Of a stretch of DNA of 64,000 nucleotides, positions 19,457 through 27,999 are shown in pieces. Within the stretch, counting starts at the first letter, position 1; every line of letters begins with the position of its first letter. The stretch covers positions 1 through 64,000 of the forward strand of contig CACMLX010000006.1 in assembly GCA_902614655.1 (NCBI GenBank). The letters are read 5' to 3'. Position numbers and translations under genes: made by a program. Under the pieces are notes generated by a model. The model searched no databases. It was not told the DNA's origin and saw nothing but the letters and a program-made list of their open reading frames with translations. The DNA comes from an uncultured Pelagibacteraceae bacterium. Lineage in GTDB: Bacteria > Pseudomonadota > Alphaproteobacteria > Pelagibacterales > AG-422-B15.

Positions 19457-20068
19457 ATGCAAACTATTTTACATAAAAATGATTTGGGTGATGGCATTGA
19501 ATTTTCAAATATTGTTGCCGCAGATTGCGAAATGATGGGACTGCAACCTTACAGGGACCCGCTATGCTTAATTCAACTTTTTGATGGGGAGGGTGATTGT
19601 CATTTAGTACAGTTTATTGACCAAAGCTTTAACGCTCCAAATCTTAAAAAATTATTAAGCGGTGATAAAACATTTATTTTTCATTATGCCAGACATGATT
19701 TAGCTGCTATCAAACATGACTTAAATGTTATGATAAAAAATGTTTACTGCACTAAAATTAGTTCGAAGATAGCCAGAACTTATTCCCAGGGCCATGGCTA
19801 TAAAGATTTATGTAAAGAATTGCTAAATATAGAGATTTCAAAAAAACAGCAATCAAGTGATTGGTCAAATCCAAATTTATCTAAGGAACAGATTAATTAT
19901 GCCGCTACGGACGTTATTTACTTACATCGTATTAGAGATAAATTAGATGAAATACTTGAAAGGCAAAATAGAAAACAGCTTGTCCAGGCATGTATAGAGT
20001 TTTTACCAACGCGAGTAGAGTTGGATTTAAGAGGTTGGAATAATGATATATTTTCACATTCAAGCTAA
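19457..20068 (+). CDS. rnd: Short RNase D-type 3'-5' exoribonuclease
   Basis: DEDDy exonuclease of 203 residues, the short alphaproteobacterial form with no HRDC domain. The acidic residues are visible: Exo I is AADCEMMGLQPYRDPLCLIQ (Asp-x-Glu), Exo II is FHYARHDLAAI, and Exo III is NYAATDVIYLHRIRD with the catalytic Tyr and Asp. It probably trims tRNA or other small RNA 3' ends. It is followed after 3 bp by kdsD, the start of the rnd-kdsD-lptCAB run. Confidence 0.88.
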   Translation: MQTILHKNDLGDGIEFSNIVAADCEMMGLQPYRDPLCLIQLFDGEGDCHLVQFIDQSFNAPNLKKLLSGDKTFIFHYARHDLAAIKHDLNVMIKNVYCTKISSKIARTYSQGHGYKDLCKELLNIEISKKQQSSDWSNPNLSKEQINYAATDVIYLHRIRDKLDEILERQNRKQLVQACIEFLPTRVELDLRGWNNDIFSHSS

Positions 20069-20071
20069 ATA

Positions 20072-21037
20072 ATGAAAAGTAGTATAATAATAAATGATGG
20101 AAAGGAAGTAATTAATACCGAATTAAAGGGCATTAAAATGCTCAATAAAATAATTGATAAAAATTTTGATAGGGCTGTCAAAGCTCTCGCTAAAATAAAA
20201 GGAAGAGTAATTGTTACTGGTGTTGGAAAATCTGGTCATATAGCAAGCAAAATATCTAGTACAATGAGTTCAACTGGAACCCCTTCTCAGTACTGTTCTC
20301 CAACGGACATGAGCCACGGAGATATGGGAGTTATTTCAAAAAAAGATGCGCTAATTGTAATTTCTAATTCTGGAAATAGCAATGAACTAAGAAATCTTAT
20401 AAATTACGCAAAAAAATACTCGATCTTAATTATTGGAATATCATCTAACTCTGATAGCGAACTAATTAAGGCTTCAAATATAAGCTTAATAATGCCAAAT
20501 GCACCCGAAGCATGCTCAATAGGGTTAGCTCCCACAACCTCTACTACAATGGCACTGATAATAGGTGATGCCATATGCGTGTCATTAATGAAAGTAAAAA
20601 AGTTTAAAATGTCAGACTATAAAAAATTACATCCTGGAGGCTCACTTGGAATGCAAATGCTTCAAGTACAAGATATAATGCATTTAAAAGATAAAATTCC
20701 CTTAGTAGCTGATAACGCTAAAATGAAATCAGTAATTATTGAAATGACAAAAAAATCGTTTGGTCATGTTGGGGTAAAAAACCGGTATAATAAATTAGTT
20801 GGCATCATTACTGACGGAGATTTGAGAAGAAACATCAAAAGCGATTTTCTAAGCCTGGAAGCAAGAGAAATTATGAGCTTAAGACCAAAACTAATCTTAA
20901 AAGATGAACTTGTTGTAAATGCATTAAATTTGATGAATATTAACAAGATTACTTGTCTTTTTATTGTCAACAATAAAAGAGACAAAAAACCAACAGGAGT
21001 TATACACATACATGATTGCATTCGTTACGCTCCGTAA
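20072..21037 (+). CDS. kdsD: D-arabinose 5-phosphate isomerase (SIS + two CBS)
   Basis: Converts ribulose 5-phosphate to arabinose 5-phosphate, the first step of Kdo synthesis for lipopolysaccharide. It has 321 residues. The SIS domain (about 35-180) shows VTGVGKSGHIASKISSTMSS and LIVISNSGNSNELRNLI. A linker with SDYKKLHPGGSLG follows, then two CBS domains (about 205-320) containing IMHLKDKIPLV and GIITDGDLRRNI. The position before lptC-lptA-lptB matches the conserved Gram-negative kdsD-(kdsC)-lptCAB order. No kdsC-like phosphatase lies here. Confidence 0.94.
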   Translation: MKSSIIINDGKEVINTELKGIKMLNKIIDKNFDRAVKALAKIKGRVIVTGVGKSGHIASKISSTMSSTGTPSQYCSPTDMSHGDMGVISKKDALIVISNSGNSNELRNLINYAKKYSILIIGISSNSDSELIKASNISLIMPNAPEACSIGLAPTTSTTMALIIGDAICVSLMKVKKFKMSDYKKLHPGGSLGMQMLQVQDIMHLKDKIPLVADNAKMKSVIIEMTKKSFGHVGVKNRYNKLVGIITDGDLRRNIKSDFLSLEAREIMSLRPKLILKDELVVNALNLMNINKITCLFIVNNKRDKKPTGVIHIHDCIRYAP

Positions 21038-21533
21038 GATTAAACTTAAAGTCGTTTTTTACACCATATTATTTCTAGTCTTCTATACAAGTATTGCTTT
21101 TACAGATGATCAATTAGTAATTGAGATTGATAACCCAAAATTTTCTGAAAAAGGATTAGATGATAAAGTATACGAAATTAAAGCAGAAAAAGGTTTTAAA
21201 TCTAACGACCAATTAGAATTAATTACTGTCGAAGGGAAGTTTAAAACTGACAAAGGTGCCTGGATTTATTTGAAAGCAAATAAAGGTAATTTCTTGCAAT
21301 CTTTAAATTTCTTAAGTTTAGAGGGTGATATAATATTTTACACTGAAGAAAATGAAACTTTGAGTTCAGATCACGCAACATTTGATATAAAAAAAGACGT
21401 AATAGTATTTATTGATAATGTTAGTCACACAAAAAATGATCTGAGGATCTTAGCAAATAGTTCAAGGGCAATTAAGAACCTAAATATAATTACTTATGAA
21501 GGAAATGTTTCAACAAGAATTTCAATTAAATAA
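21012..21533 (+). CDS. lptC: LPS export protein LptC
   Basis: Single-span inner-membrane protein that hands lipopolysaccharide from LptBFG to LptA. I use the ATG at 21012 (MIAFVTLRKIKLKVVFYTIL), preceded by AGGAG at 20995-20999. It overlaps the end of kdsD by 26 bp and gives 173 residues. A hydrophobic anchor at about residues 12-30 is followed by a beta-rich periplasmic domain with repeated strand patterns such as YEIKAEKGF and ITVEGKFKTDKG. Primary identity is weak, as is usual for LptC; the position between kdsD and lptA supports it strongly. The next gene overlaps by 38 bp. Confidence 0.85.
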   Translation: MIAFVTLRKIKLKVVFYTILFLVFYTSIAFTDDQLVIEIDNPKFSEKGLDDKVYEIKAEKGFKSNDQLELITVEGKFKTDKGAWIYLKANKGNFLQSLNFLSLEGDIIFYTEENETLSSDHATFDIKKDVIVFIDNVSHTKNDLRILANSSRAIKNLNIITYEGNVSTRISIK

Positions 21534-21987
21534 TACTTTATCAAAATTACTTATATCTTTTTTAGTGATTTTTATCTTCTGTATTAATAATGTAACTGCA
21601 AAAGAACTTAAAATTACTTCAGAAAAATTAGAAATTGATAGAGGTAAAAAATTATCTATATTTACTGGGAACGTATATGCAAAACAAGAAGATATGGAAA
21701 TATGGTCAGAAAAACTTATTGTAAAATATACAGAAAATGAAGAGCAAATAGATGAGGTGAAAGCTGAGAGTAAAGTAAAAATTATTAGAGATAATATGGT
21801 AGCTACAAGTGAAATAGGCTATTACTGGCCACAAAACAATGAGTTAAATTTGGTTCACAATGTAAAAGTAAATGAAAATGGTAATATTGTTAAATGCGAT
21901 GAATTATTCCTAGATCTCGAAAAATCCGTAAGTATAATGAAAAGTAACTCATCTGAGAGAGTTGAGGCTATAATCCTAACAAGGTAA
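21496..21987 (+). CDS. lptA: LPS periplasmic bridge protein LptA
   Basis: Forms the periplasmic bridge that carries lipopolysaccharide to the outer membrane. It has 163 residues with an N-terminal signal peptide: hydrophobic stretch LLISFLVIFIFCINNVTA, cleavage probably near residue 35. The mature part has the OstA/LptA beta pattern: ITSEKLEIDRGKKLSIFTGN, then MEIWSEKLIVKYTENEEQ and further repeats. The start could also be the second ATG at 21505. It overlaps lptC and is followed by lptB after 9 bp. Confidence 0.9.
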   Translation: MKEMFQQEFQLNNTLSKLLISFLVIFIFCINNVTAKELKITSEKLEIDRGKKLSIFTGNVYAKQEDMEIWSEKLIVKYTENEEQIDEVKAESKVKIIRDNMVATSEIGYYWPQNNELNLVHNVKVNENGNIVKCDELFLDLEKSVSIMKSNSSERVEAIILTR

Positions 21988-21996
21988 TATTATTTA

Positions 21997-22749
21997 ATGA
22001 CAATTAAACCTGAACTAGTAAAAACAAATAATGGCCTGGAAGTCAGAAACTTAATAAAATCTCTATCAAGAAAACAAATCGTCAGGGATGTCAGCTTAAA
22101 ACTGCAAAGAGGTAAAACAATTGGATTACTAGGCCCAAATGGCGCAGGAAAAACTACAACCTTTTATATGATTATGGGCCTTATTGAAAGCGACGGAGGT
22201 GATATCATTTTAGATGGAGCTAATTTGACATCTCTACCAATGTACAAAAGAGCAAGAATGGGCTTAGGTTTTCTGCCGCAGCAACCATCCATCTTTAGAG
22301 GTATGTCTGTTGAGGACAATCTACTCTCAATTCTCGATACTCAAAACATACAGAAAGATCAAAAACAAAATACATTGGAAGAACTTTTAACTGAATTCTC
22401 GCTTACACATTTAAGAAGAGCCATGCCTCATATGTTGAGTGGCGGTGAGAGAAGAAGAACTGAAATTGCACGTTGCTTATGCTCAAGTCCAAGTATAATT
22501 TTGATGGATGAGCCGACTGCCGGAGTTGATCCTATCGGAATTGATGACATTAAGATTTTAATTAAACAGTTAATGAATAAAAATATTGGAGTATTAATTA
22601 CTGATCACAATGTAAGAGAGGTGCTTGATATATGCGATTATTCTTATGTGATGCATGCTGGAGAAATTATCGCTGAAGGAGAAAGCGACATAATTTTAGG
22701 CAATAAAGAGGCAAGAAAATTTTATTTAGGTGACTCATTTAGATATTAA
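21997..22749 (+). CDS. lptB: LPS export ABC transporter ATPase LptB
   Basis: Cytoplasmic ATPase that powers extraction of lipopolysaccharide from the inner membrane. It has 250 residues. Walker A is GLLGPNGAGKTTTFYM, the signature is MLSGGERRRTEIARCL, Walker B is IILMDEPTAGVDP, and the switch histidine is in VLITDHNVRE. The Q-loop reads LGFLPQQPSIF. The stop codon TAA at 22747-22749 touches the last base of the convergent tRNA-Ala gene. lptF and lptG are not in this window. Confidence 0.96.
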   Translation: MTIKPELVKTNNGLEVRNLIKSLSRKQIVRDVSLKLQRGKTIGLLGPNGAGKTTTFYMIMGLIESDGGDIILDGANLTSLPMYKRARMGLGFLPQQPSIFRGMSVEDNLLSILDTQNIQKDQKQNTLEELLTEFSLTHLRRAMPHMLSGGERRRTEIARCLCSSPSIILMDEPTAGVDPIGIDDIKILIKQLMNKNIGVLITDHNVREVLDICDYSYVMHAGEIIAEGESDIILGNKEARKFYLGDSFRY

Positions 22750-22825
22750 TGGTGGAGCTAGTCGGACTTGAACCGACCACCTCGTCGCTGCCAGCGACGC
22801 GCTCTCCCAGATGAGCTATAGCCCC
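22750..22825 (-). tRNA. tRNA-Ala (anticodon GGC)
   Basis: On the minus strand a 76-nt cloverleaf folds cleanly. The acceptor is GGGGCTA pairing with TAGCTCC, including the G3-U70 pair that identifies alanine tRNA. The D arm is GCTC..GAGC, the anticodon stem CGTCG/CGACG with loop CTGGCAG (anticodon GGC, reading GCC and GCU), and the T arm GTCGGTTCAAGTCCGAC. The CCA end is encoded. It starts 4 bp after the stop of the FYDLN gene and ends exactly at the lptB stop codon. Confidence 0.97.
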
Positions 22826-22829
22826 CTAC

Positions 22830-23198
22830 TTAGTTTTCCTCAATATCATCTGGATTACCATCACCAATATCTAGTTCTTCAACATGCTCAGATATTACTT
22901 GATCATCATTTTCAGTTTCCTCAAGGCTAATGGTTTCATCATCAATTGTGTCTTCAATTTCTATATCCTCTACCTCGGCAATTGACTCGGAGGCATCACT
23001 ACCGACAAGGTTATCGTCAGATACAGTATCAACGTCATCAGTAAATACTTGTTTTGCATTCGTAAGAAGAGTGTCGGCAGATGGATCAAAATACTCGGTA
23101 CCACAGTTTGGACATATCACAGGTTTGCGATTTAAGTCGTAAAATTTAGTCTCGCAATTTAAACATACTACTTTTTTACCCCACTCTGGCTTTGGCAT
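22830..23198 (-). CDS. FYDLN-acid family protein (TIGR02300)
   Basis: Small acidic protein of 122 residues, restricted mainly to alphaproteobacteria and of unknown function. The N-terminus MPKPEWGKKVVCLNCETKFY holds the first CxxC, the name motif FYDLNRKPV follows, and a second CPNCG completes a probable zinc ribbon (residues 12-33). The remainder is very rich in Asp and Glu and is probably disordered. It is divergent from aroA across 96 bp, a conserved arrangement. It is probably co-transcribed with tRNA-Ala downstream. Confidence 0.9.
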   Translation of the reverse strand: MPKPEWGKKVVCLNCETKFYDLNRKPVICPNCGTEYFDPSADTLLTNAKQVFTDDVDTVSDDNLVGSDASESIAEVEDIEIEDTIDDETISLEETENDDQVISEHVEELDIGDGNPDDIEEN

Positions 23199-23294
23199 AA
23201 ATAATCCCTTTATTATAATGGTATGATTTTGGTATAACTCAAATATATATAATATATAACCTTAGACTAAGAATATAAATTGACAATATAAAAA

Positions 23295-24578
23295 GTGGTA
23301 AAATTAAAAGGCTCAATAAAAATATCTGGAGATAAGTCAATTTCACATAGAGCACTTATTCTATCTGCGATGGCAACCGGTAAAACAAAAATAACTAATT
23401 TATTGGAGTCTGAAGACATAAACAGCACAATAAATGTTTTAAAATCGTTGGGCGTTAAGATTAAAAAGGAAAAAAATATTTGGGTAGTTTATGGTAATGG
23501 CACTTGTGGTTTTTTAGAGCCTACAAAGGCTCTTGATTGTGGCAATAGTGGTACCACTGCACGACTAATGATTGGAGCTGTCTCGTCTAATCCAATAAGA
23601 TGTTCTTTCGTGGGAGATAAATCACTCAGTAAAAGATCCATGTCTCGTGTCACAAAAATACTGGAAAAAATAGGAGCTCAAGTAAATCTTACAAATTATG
23701 ACTATTTGCCTTTAATAATTTCAGGGTCTGAAAATCTTTTACCACGCCACCACATTATGATTAAAGCTTCTGCACAAGTAAAATCCTCAATTATATTAGC
23801 TGGTCTAAATATTAAAGGAAAAACAAAAATCACTGAAAAAATTAAGACAAGAGATCATACTGAAAGATTAATGAAGTATTTAAAGATTAATTTCAAAATG
23901 AAGGTTTTAAAAAACAATCACACAGAGATAGAGCTTAATGGACCATATGAAATCAAACCAAAGAACATTAGTGTTGCAGGTGATCCCTCAAGTGCTGCTT
24001 TTTTTATTGTAGGAGCTCTAATTACACCCGGATCAGCTATAAATTTAAAAAATATTGCGTTAAATCCTACAAGGATAGCTTTCTTAAAAATTTTGAAAAA
24101 AATGGGAGGGAAAATTAAAATAAAAAAGTTAAAAAATAGTTGTGGTGAAGATGTAGGCAACATAAATGCGGAGTACAGCAGACTTAAGGGAGTTGTAATT
24201 AATTCTAAGTTATCACCGTTTCTAATTGATGAGTACCCTATTCTCTCCATTGCAGCTTCACAAGCAAGGGGAAAAACTATTATGAAAGGATTAGCAGAAT
24301 TAAGACATAAAGAAAGTGATAGGATTAAAAGTATTGTCATTAACTTGAAAAAACTAAATATTAACGTTACTCAAGTAAAAGATAATATTGAAATATATGG
24401 AAAAAAAATAGATTTAAAAAAAAATAAAACTATAAAAACATTTGGTGATCATAGAATAGCAATGTCATTTTCAATTTTGAATTTGATATGCGATAATATG
24501 TTATTGATTGATGACGTAAATTGTATCTCAATAAGTTACCCTAAATTTAAGAATCATTTAGACAAGTTATTGAATTAA
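23295..24578 (+). CDS. aroA: 3-phosphoshikimate 1-carboxyvinyltransferase (EPSP synthase)
   Basis: Sixth step of the shikimate pathway to aromatic amino acids. It has 427 residues. The start is GTG at 23295; an in-frame stop just upstream excludes a longer form. Motifs: ISGDKSISHRALILSAMATG, DCGNSGTTARLMIGAV, DPSSAAFFIVGALITPG, ELRHKESDRIKSI and FGDHRIAMSF. The segment GDKSLSKRSMSRV has Ser where most enzymes have Pro (RPM), a small oddity next to the phosphate-binding region. It is followed by cmk after 5 bp. It is functionally related to the trp genes downstream. Confidence 0.95.
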   Translation: MVKLKGSIKISGDKSISHRALILSAMATGKTKITNLLESEDINSTINVLKSLGVKIKKEKNIWVVYGNGTCGFLEPTKALDCGNSGTTARLMIGAVSSNPIRCSFVGDKSLSKRSMSRVTKILEKIGAQVNLTNYDYLPLIISGSENLLPRHHIMIKASAQVKSSIILAGLNIKGKTKITEKIKTRDHTERLMKYLKINFKMKVLKNNHTEIELNGPYEIKPKNISVAGDPSSAAFFIVGALITPGSAINLKNIALNPTRIAFLKILKKMGGKIKIKKLKNSCGEDVGNINAEYSRLKGVVINSKLSPFLIDEYPILSIAASQARGKTIMKGLAELRHKESDRIKSIVINLKKLNINVTQVKDNIEIYGKKIDLKKNKTIKTFGDHRIAMSFSILNLICDNMLLIDDVNCISISYPKFKNHLDKLLN

Positions 24579-24583
24579 ATTAC

Positions 24584-25219
24584 ATGGTTCAAATAATCAC
24601 AATAGATGGTCCAGCATCATCCGGTAAATCTAGTTTAGCAAAAAAAATTTCATTAAAATATGACTCACCAATTCTTTATAGTGGTCGGTTATATAGGGCA
24701 GTTGCATTAGATATTATTAATCAAAATATTAATTTGAATAATAAAAGTGCGATTTTAAAATGTATTAAAAGAATAAATAAAAAAAAGTTAGACTCTAAGG
24801 ACCTTTTTTCTAGAAAAGTCGATCTTATTTCCTCTGTAATTTCATCAAAAAAATACATACGGGAAAGTCTTTGCGAATTTCAGAAAAGTTTTCCAAAAAA
24901 ATACGCAAAAAAAAATCACTACGCAATAATCGAGGGCCGAGATATTGGTACAATCATATTTCCAAAAGCAAAATATAAAATTTTCATGTGGGCTGACGCT
25001 GAAATTAGAGCAAAAAGAAGGTATGAGCAAATTATAAAAAATGGCGGAAAAGCAAGCATTAAAACAATTTATAAGGAAATTGTCGCACGTGATAAAAAAG
25101 ATATGAGTAGAAAAATTGCACCTCTTAAGCCAGCTGTAAATTCAGTATTGCTAGATACCACTTATCTTGATATAGAACAGGCTTTTAATGCAATTATTAA
25201 AATATTGACTAGTAAATAA
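24584..25219 (+). CDS. cmk: Cytidylate kinase
   Basis: Phosphorylates CMP and dCMP. It has 211 residues. The P-loop is TIDGPASSGKSSLAKKIS, the substrate-side motif is YSGRLYRAVALDI (usually DTGAMYRAVA, so divergent), GRDIGTIIFPKAKYKIFMWA carries the nucleoside-binding Arg-Asp, and RKIAPLKPA is near the C-terminus. The aroA-cmk-rpsA order is widely conserved in proteobacteria. It ends 3 bp before the rpsA start. Confidence 0.92.
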   Translation: MVQIITIDGPASSGKSSLAKKISLKYDSPILYSGRLYRAVALDIINQNINLNNKSAILKCIKRINKKKLDSKDLFSRKVDLISSVISSKKYIRESLCEFQKSFPKKYAKKNHYAIIEGRDIGTIIFPKAKYKIFMWADAEIRAKRRYEQIIKNGGKASIKTIYKEIVARDKKDMSRKIAPLKPAVNSVLLDTTYLDIEQAFNAIIKILTSK

Positions 25220-25222
25220 AAT

Positions 25223-26920
25223 ATGGAATCTGAACAAATTAAAAACGATGCTAAAAGTGAATTCGATTTACTACTTGCCGACTCAATAAATAATACAAAA
25301 TTAAAAGAGGGTACGATCATCAAAGGCACTATCGCAGAGCTCGAAGAAGATGCTGTTATTGTAGATATAGGTGCAAAAGTTGAAGGTAGAATTTCTAAAA
25401 GAGAGTTTGTTTTTCAGAAGGACCAAAAGGAACTTGAAGTTGGCGACAAGATAGATGTTTTTTTAGATAAAATAGAAAACCATAACGGTGAATGTGTCCT
25501 ATCAAGATCGAAAGCTAAATCAAAAGAAATATGGGGTGAGATTGAGAAATCATTTGAAGCTGGTGAGCTGATAGAAGGAGTAATAACAGGTAAAGTTAAA
25601 GGCGGATTATCATGTGAGATTGGTGTGACGGCATTTCTACCTGGGAGTCAAATTGATACAAGGCCAGTGAGAGATGTAACTCACTTAATTGATATACCGC
25701 AAAAATTCAAGATACTTAAAATGGATCTTAAAAGAAACAATATTGTAGTTAGCAGAAGAGCTGTACTCGAAGAAATGCATAAGGAAGTCAGAGAAGAAAG
25801 GTTTTTACAACTTAAGCTAGGAGATATTGTTGAAGGAAAAATAAAAGCAATTACTGATTATGGGGCTTTCGTGGATTTAGGTGGTTATGACTCACTACTG
25901 CATAGCAGTGATATAACCTATAAAAGGATTGCTCACCCATCTGAGGTTCTTAAAATTGATCAACAAGTAAAGGTAAAAATCATAAAAGTTGATCCAGAAA
26001 AAAATCGAGTTTCAGTAGGTATGAAACAGCTTGAGGATGATCCATGGATAAAAGTAAAAGATAAATTTAAAGAAAATGATAGAGTAAATGGAGTTGTAAC
26101 AAACGTAACTGACTACGGAATTTTTATTGAAATTGAAAATGGCGTGGAAGGTCTTTGTCACAAAGACATGCTTACATGGAGTCAAAAACAAAACTCAAAA
26201 CCAGGAAATTTATACGCAAGATCACAATCTGTTGATTGCCAGATATTAGAGATTGATCATGAGAAAAGAAGATTAAGTCTTGGTATTAAACAACTAATGC
26301 CCAACCCGTGGAAAAAATTTAATGAGGTTAACCCTATTGGTTCTATTTTGGAGACTACAGTAACAAGTATTAAAGATGGCATTCTTTTCTGCAGTATCGA
26401 CGAAGAAATAGATGGTGCACTATTCAGTAAAGATCTATCTTGGGACGCTGATCCTAGAGAGGAAATAAAAAAATATAAAGTTGGAGATAAAATAAAGGTT
26501 AAAATTATTTCTAACGAAAATGAAAAAATTTCACTATCAGTTCGCGAGATAAGCGGAAATCCTTTTGATGAAATTAAAAATAAAAATAAAGGTGATATTG
26601 TGACTTGTAACGTCTTGGAGATAGGTGATTTTGGTGTCAAAGTTAAGGTTGGAGATAGTGGACCAATTACTACAATAAGAAAATCTGATTTAGCTATGAG
26701 AAAATCTGATGCTAGACCCGATAGATGGGCCAAAAATGACAAATTAGATGCAACGATTACTAATATAGATATGTCCAACTATAAGATCAGCCTGTCTATT
26801 CGTGCAATGGAGGAAGAAATTGAGAAAGAGGCAATGGAAAAGTACGGGTCTAAAGATTCAGGAGCCTCACTTGGGGCAATACTTGGTAAGGCGTTAGGAA
26901 GAGATAATAAGGAAGACTAA
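25223..26920 (+). CDS. rpsA: 30S ribosomal protein S1
   Basis: Binds mRNA leader sequences on the small subunit. The 565 residues match alphaproteobacterial S1. Six S1 OB-fold repeats can be counted, beginning near residues 30, 113, 201, 286, 373 and 457. The best conserved are repeats 3 and 4 (GKIKAITDYGAFVDLGGYDS and GVVTNVTDYGIFIEIENG). It is likely the highest-expressed gene of the aroA-cmk-rpsA run. A promoter for ihfB follows its stop. Confidence 0.97.
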   Translation: MESEQIKNDAKSEFDLLLADSINNTKLKEGTIIKGTIAELEEDAVIVDIGAKVEGRISKREFVFQKDQKELEVGDKIDVFLDKIENHNGECVLSRSKAKSKEIWGEIEKSFEAGELIEGVITGKVKGGLSCEIGVTAFLPGSQIDTRPVRDVTHLIDIPQKFKILKMDLKRNNIVVSRRAVLEEMHKEVREERFLQLKLGDIVEGKIKAITDYGAFVDLGGYDSLLHSSDITYKRIAHPSEVLKIDQQVKVKIIKVDPEKNRVSVGMKQLEDDPWIKVKDKFKENDRVNGVVTNVTDYGIFIEIENGVEGLCHKDMLTWSQKQNSKPGNLYARSQSVDCQILEIDHEKRRLSLGIKQLMPNPWKKFNEVNPIGSILETTVTSIKDGILFCSIDEEIDGALFSKDLSWDADPREEIKKYKVGDKIKVKIISNENEKISLSVREISGNPFDEIKNKNKGDIVTCNVLEIGDFGVKVKVGDSGPITTIRKSDLAMRKSDARPDRWAKNDKLDATITNIDMSNYKISLSIRAMEEEIEKEAMEKYGSKDSGASLGAILGKALGRDNKED

Positions 26921-26940
26921 ATATTCATTGCATTCAATTA

Positions 26941-26968
26941 TTTACAATGGAATTTAAAATCATATAAT
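26941..26968 (+). promoter_or_regulatory. Sigma-70-type promoter for ihfB
   Basis: TTTACA (26941-26946), 16-bp spacer, perfect TATAAT (26963-26968). The ihfB ATG begins 7 bp after the -10, so transcription would start at or next to the start codon and the mRNA would be essentially leaderless. No Shine-Dalgarno is visible before the ATG, which fits. Confidence 0.55.
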
Positions 26969-26974
26969 TGAATA

Positions 26975-27283
26975 ATGAGTTTAATTAAATCAAAGCTTAT
27001 TCAAAATATTACTGAAGCGAACCCTCATCTTTTTGTGAGAGATGTTGAGAGAATTGTTAATACAATTTTCAATGAAATAACTCAGTCTTTAGCTGACGGT
27101 AAAAGAGTTGAATTAAGAGGATTTGGTGCATTTTCTGTACAACACCGCAAAGAACGTACAGGCAGAAACCCAAGAACCGGTGAAGCAGTTAATGTTGAGG
27201 AAAAATATATACCTCGCTTTAAGACTGGAAAAGAACTTAGATTAAAACTAAATAAACAAGAAAACTCTTCTAACGAGAGTTAG
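26975..27283 (+). CDS. ihfB: Integration host factor beta subunit
   Basis: DNA-bending nucleoid protein of the HU/IHF family, 102 residues. The sequence [20 protein letters not shown] followed by [20 protein letters not shown] is the IHF-beta form of the beta-arm (the IHF-beta hallmark is NPRTGE with a VEEK-P-FK-GKEL series), so it is IHF-beta and not HU. The position after rpsA is conserved in proteobacteria. It is probably transcribed from its own promoter just upstream. Confidence 0.92.
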   Translation: MSLIKSKLIQNITEANPHLFVRDVERIVNTIFNEITQSLADGKRVELRGFGAFSVQHRKERTGRNPRTGEAVNVEEKYIPRFKTGKELRLKLNKQENSSNES

Positions 27284-27306
27284 AAAGATTTCATAAAACA
27301 AAAATT

Positions 27307-27999
27307 TTGACTAAAAACCCAATTTACTGCGCTATTGATACGAGTTGTATTGATGATGCAGATAGAATTATTAATGAAATTTCACCTTATATTGGCGGAA
27401 TCAAATTAGGTCTCGAATTCTTTACATCATGTGGGGTCAAGGGAATTGAAAAAATTTCAAAATATGAACTTCCATTATTTTTAGATTTCAAACTATACGA
27501 CATACCAAATACAGTAAAAAAATCACTTCACAATATTCTGTCTTTCAATCCTACATATACAACACTTCACGTTTCGGGAGGTGCCCGTATGTTAAAAGAA
27601 TGTGTCGATTTAAAAAAAGAATTAAATAGTAATACAAATTTAATTGGTGTCACAATGCTTACAAGTTTTGATGATGACTCAATCAATGAAATTGGCATGA
27701 GCGGTACAGTTAATAAGAATGTAGATAATCTATCTGCGTTGGCATTTGATTGTGGAATGGATGGTATTGTTTGTAGCCCAATGGAGATAAAAAAAGTCAA
27801 AGAAACATTCGGATCTAAATTAAAAGTTATTGTGCCTGGAATAAGAAATCAGACAGACAATAATAATGATCAAAAGAGAACTCTTTCAGCTAAAAAAGCA
27901 ATTGAGCTTGGTGCGGATGTCATTGTTGTGGGAAGGCCAATAACTTCTGCTGACTCACCTGGAAAAGCTGCTGAAATTTTTCATCAAAGTATAAAGTGA
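27307..27999 (+). CDS. pyrF: Orotidine 5'-phosphate decarboxylase
   Basis: Last step of UMP synthesis. It has 230 residues from a TTG start at 27307. The catalytic Asp-Lys-Asp array appears in LFLDFKLYDIPNTVKKSL, the phosphate-binding end is IVPGIRNQ and then VIVVGRPIT, and the N-terminal ligand Asp is in YCAIDTSCIDDADRI. The stop overlaps the trpF GTG start by four bases (GTGA). It starts a run of tightly coupled genes through folC. Confidence 0.93.
   Translation: MTKNPIYCAIDTSCIDDADRIINEISPYIGGIKLGLEFFTSCGVKGIEKISKYELPLFLDFKLYDIPNTVKKSLHNILSFNPTYTTLHVSGGARMLKECVDLKKELNSNTNLIGVTMLTSFDDDSINEIGMSGTVNKNVDNLSALAFDCGMDGIVCSPMEIKKVKETFGSKLKVIVPGIRNQTDNNNDQKRTLSAKKAIELGADVIVVGRPITSADSPGKAAEIFHQSIK

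Noticed and set aside
19404-19457. N-terminal extension of the NDUFA9-like protein from a TTG
   Set aside because: The added residues are unlike the family and overlap the rnd start; the ATG at 19403 places the NAD loop correctly.
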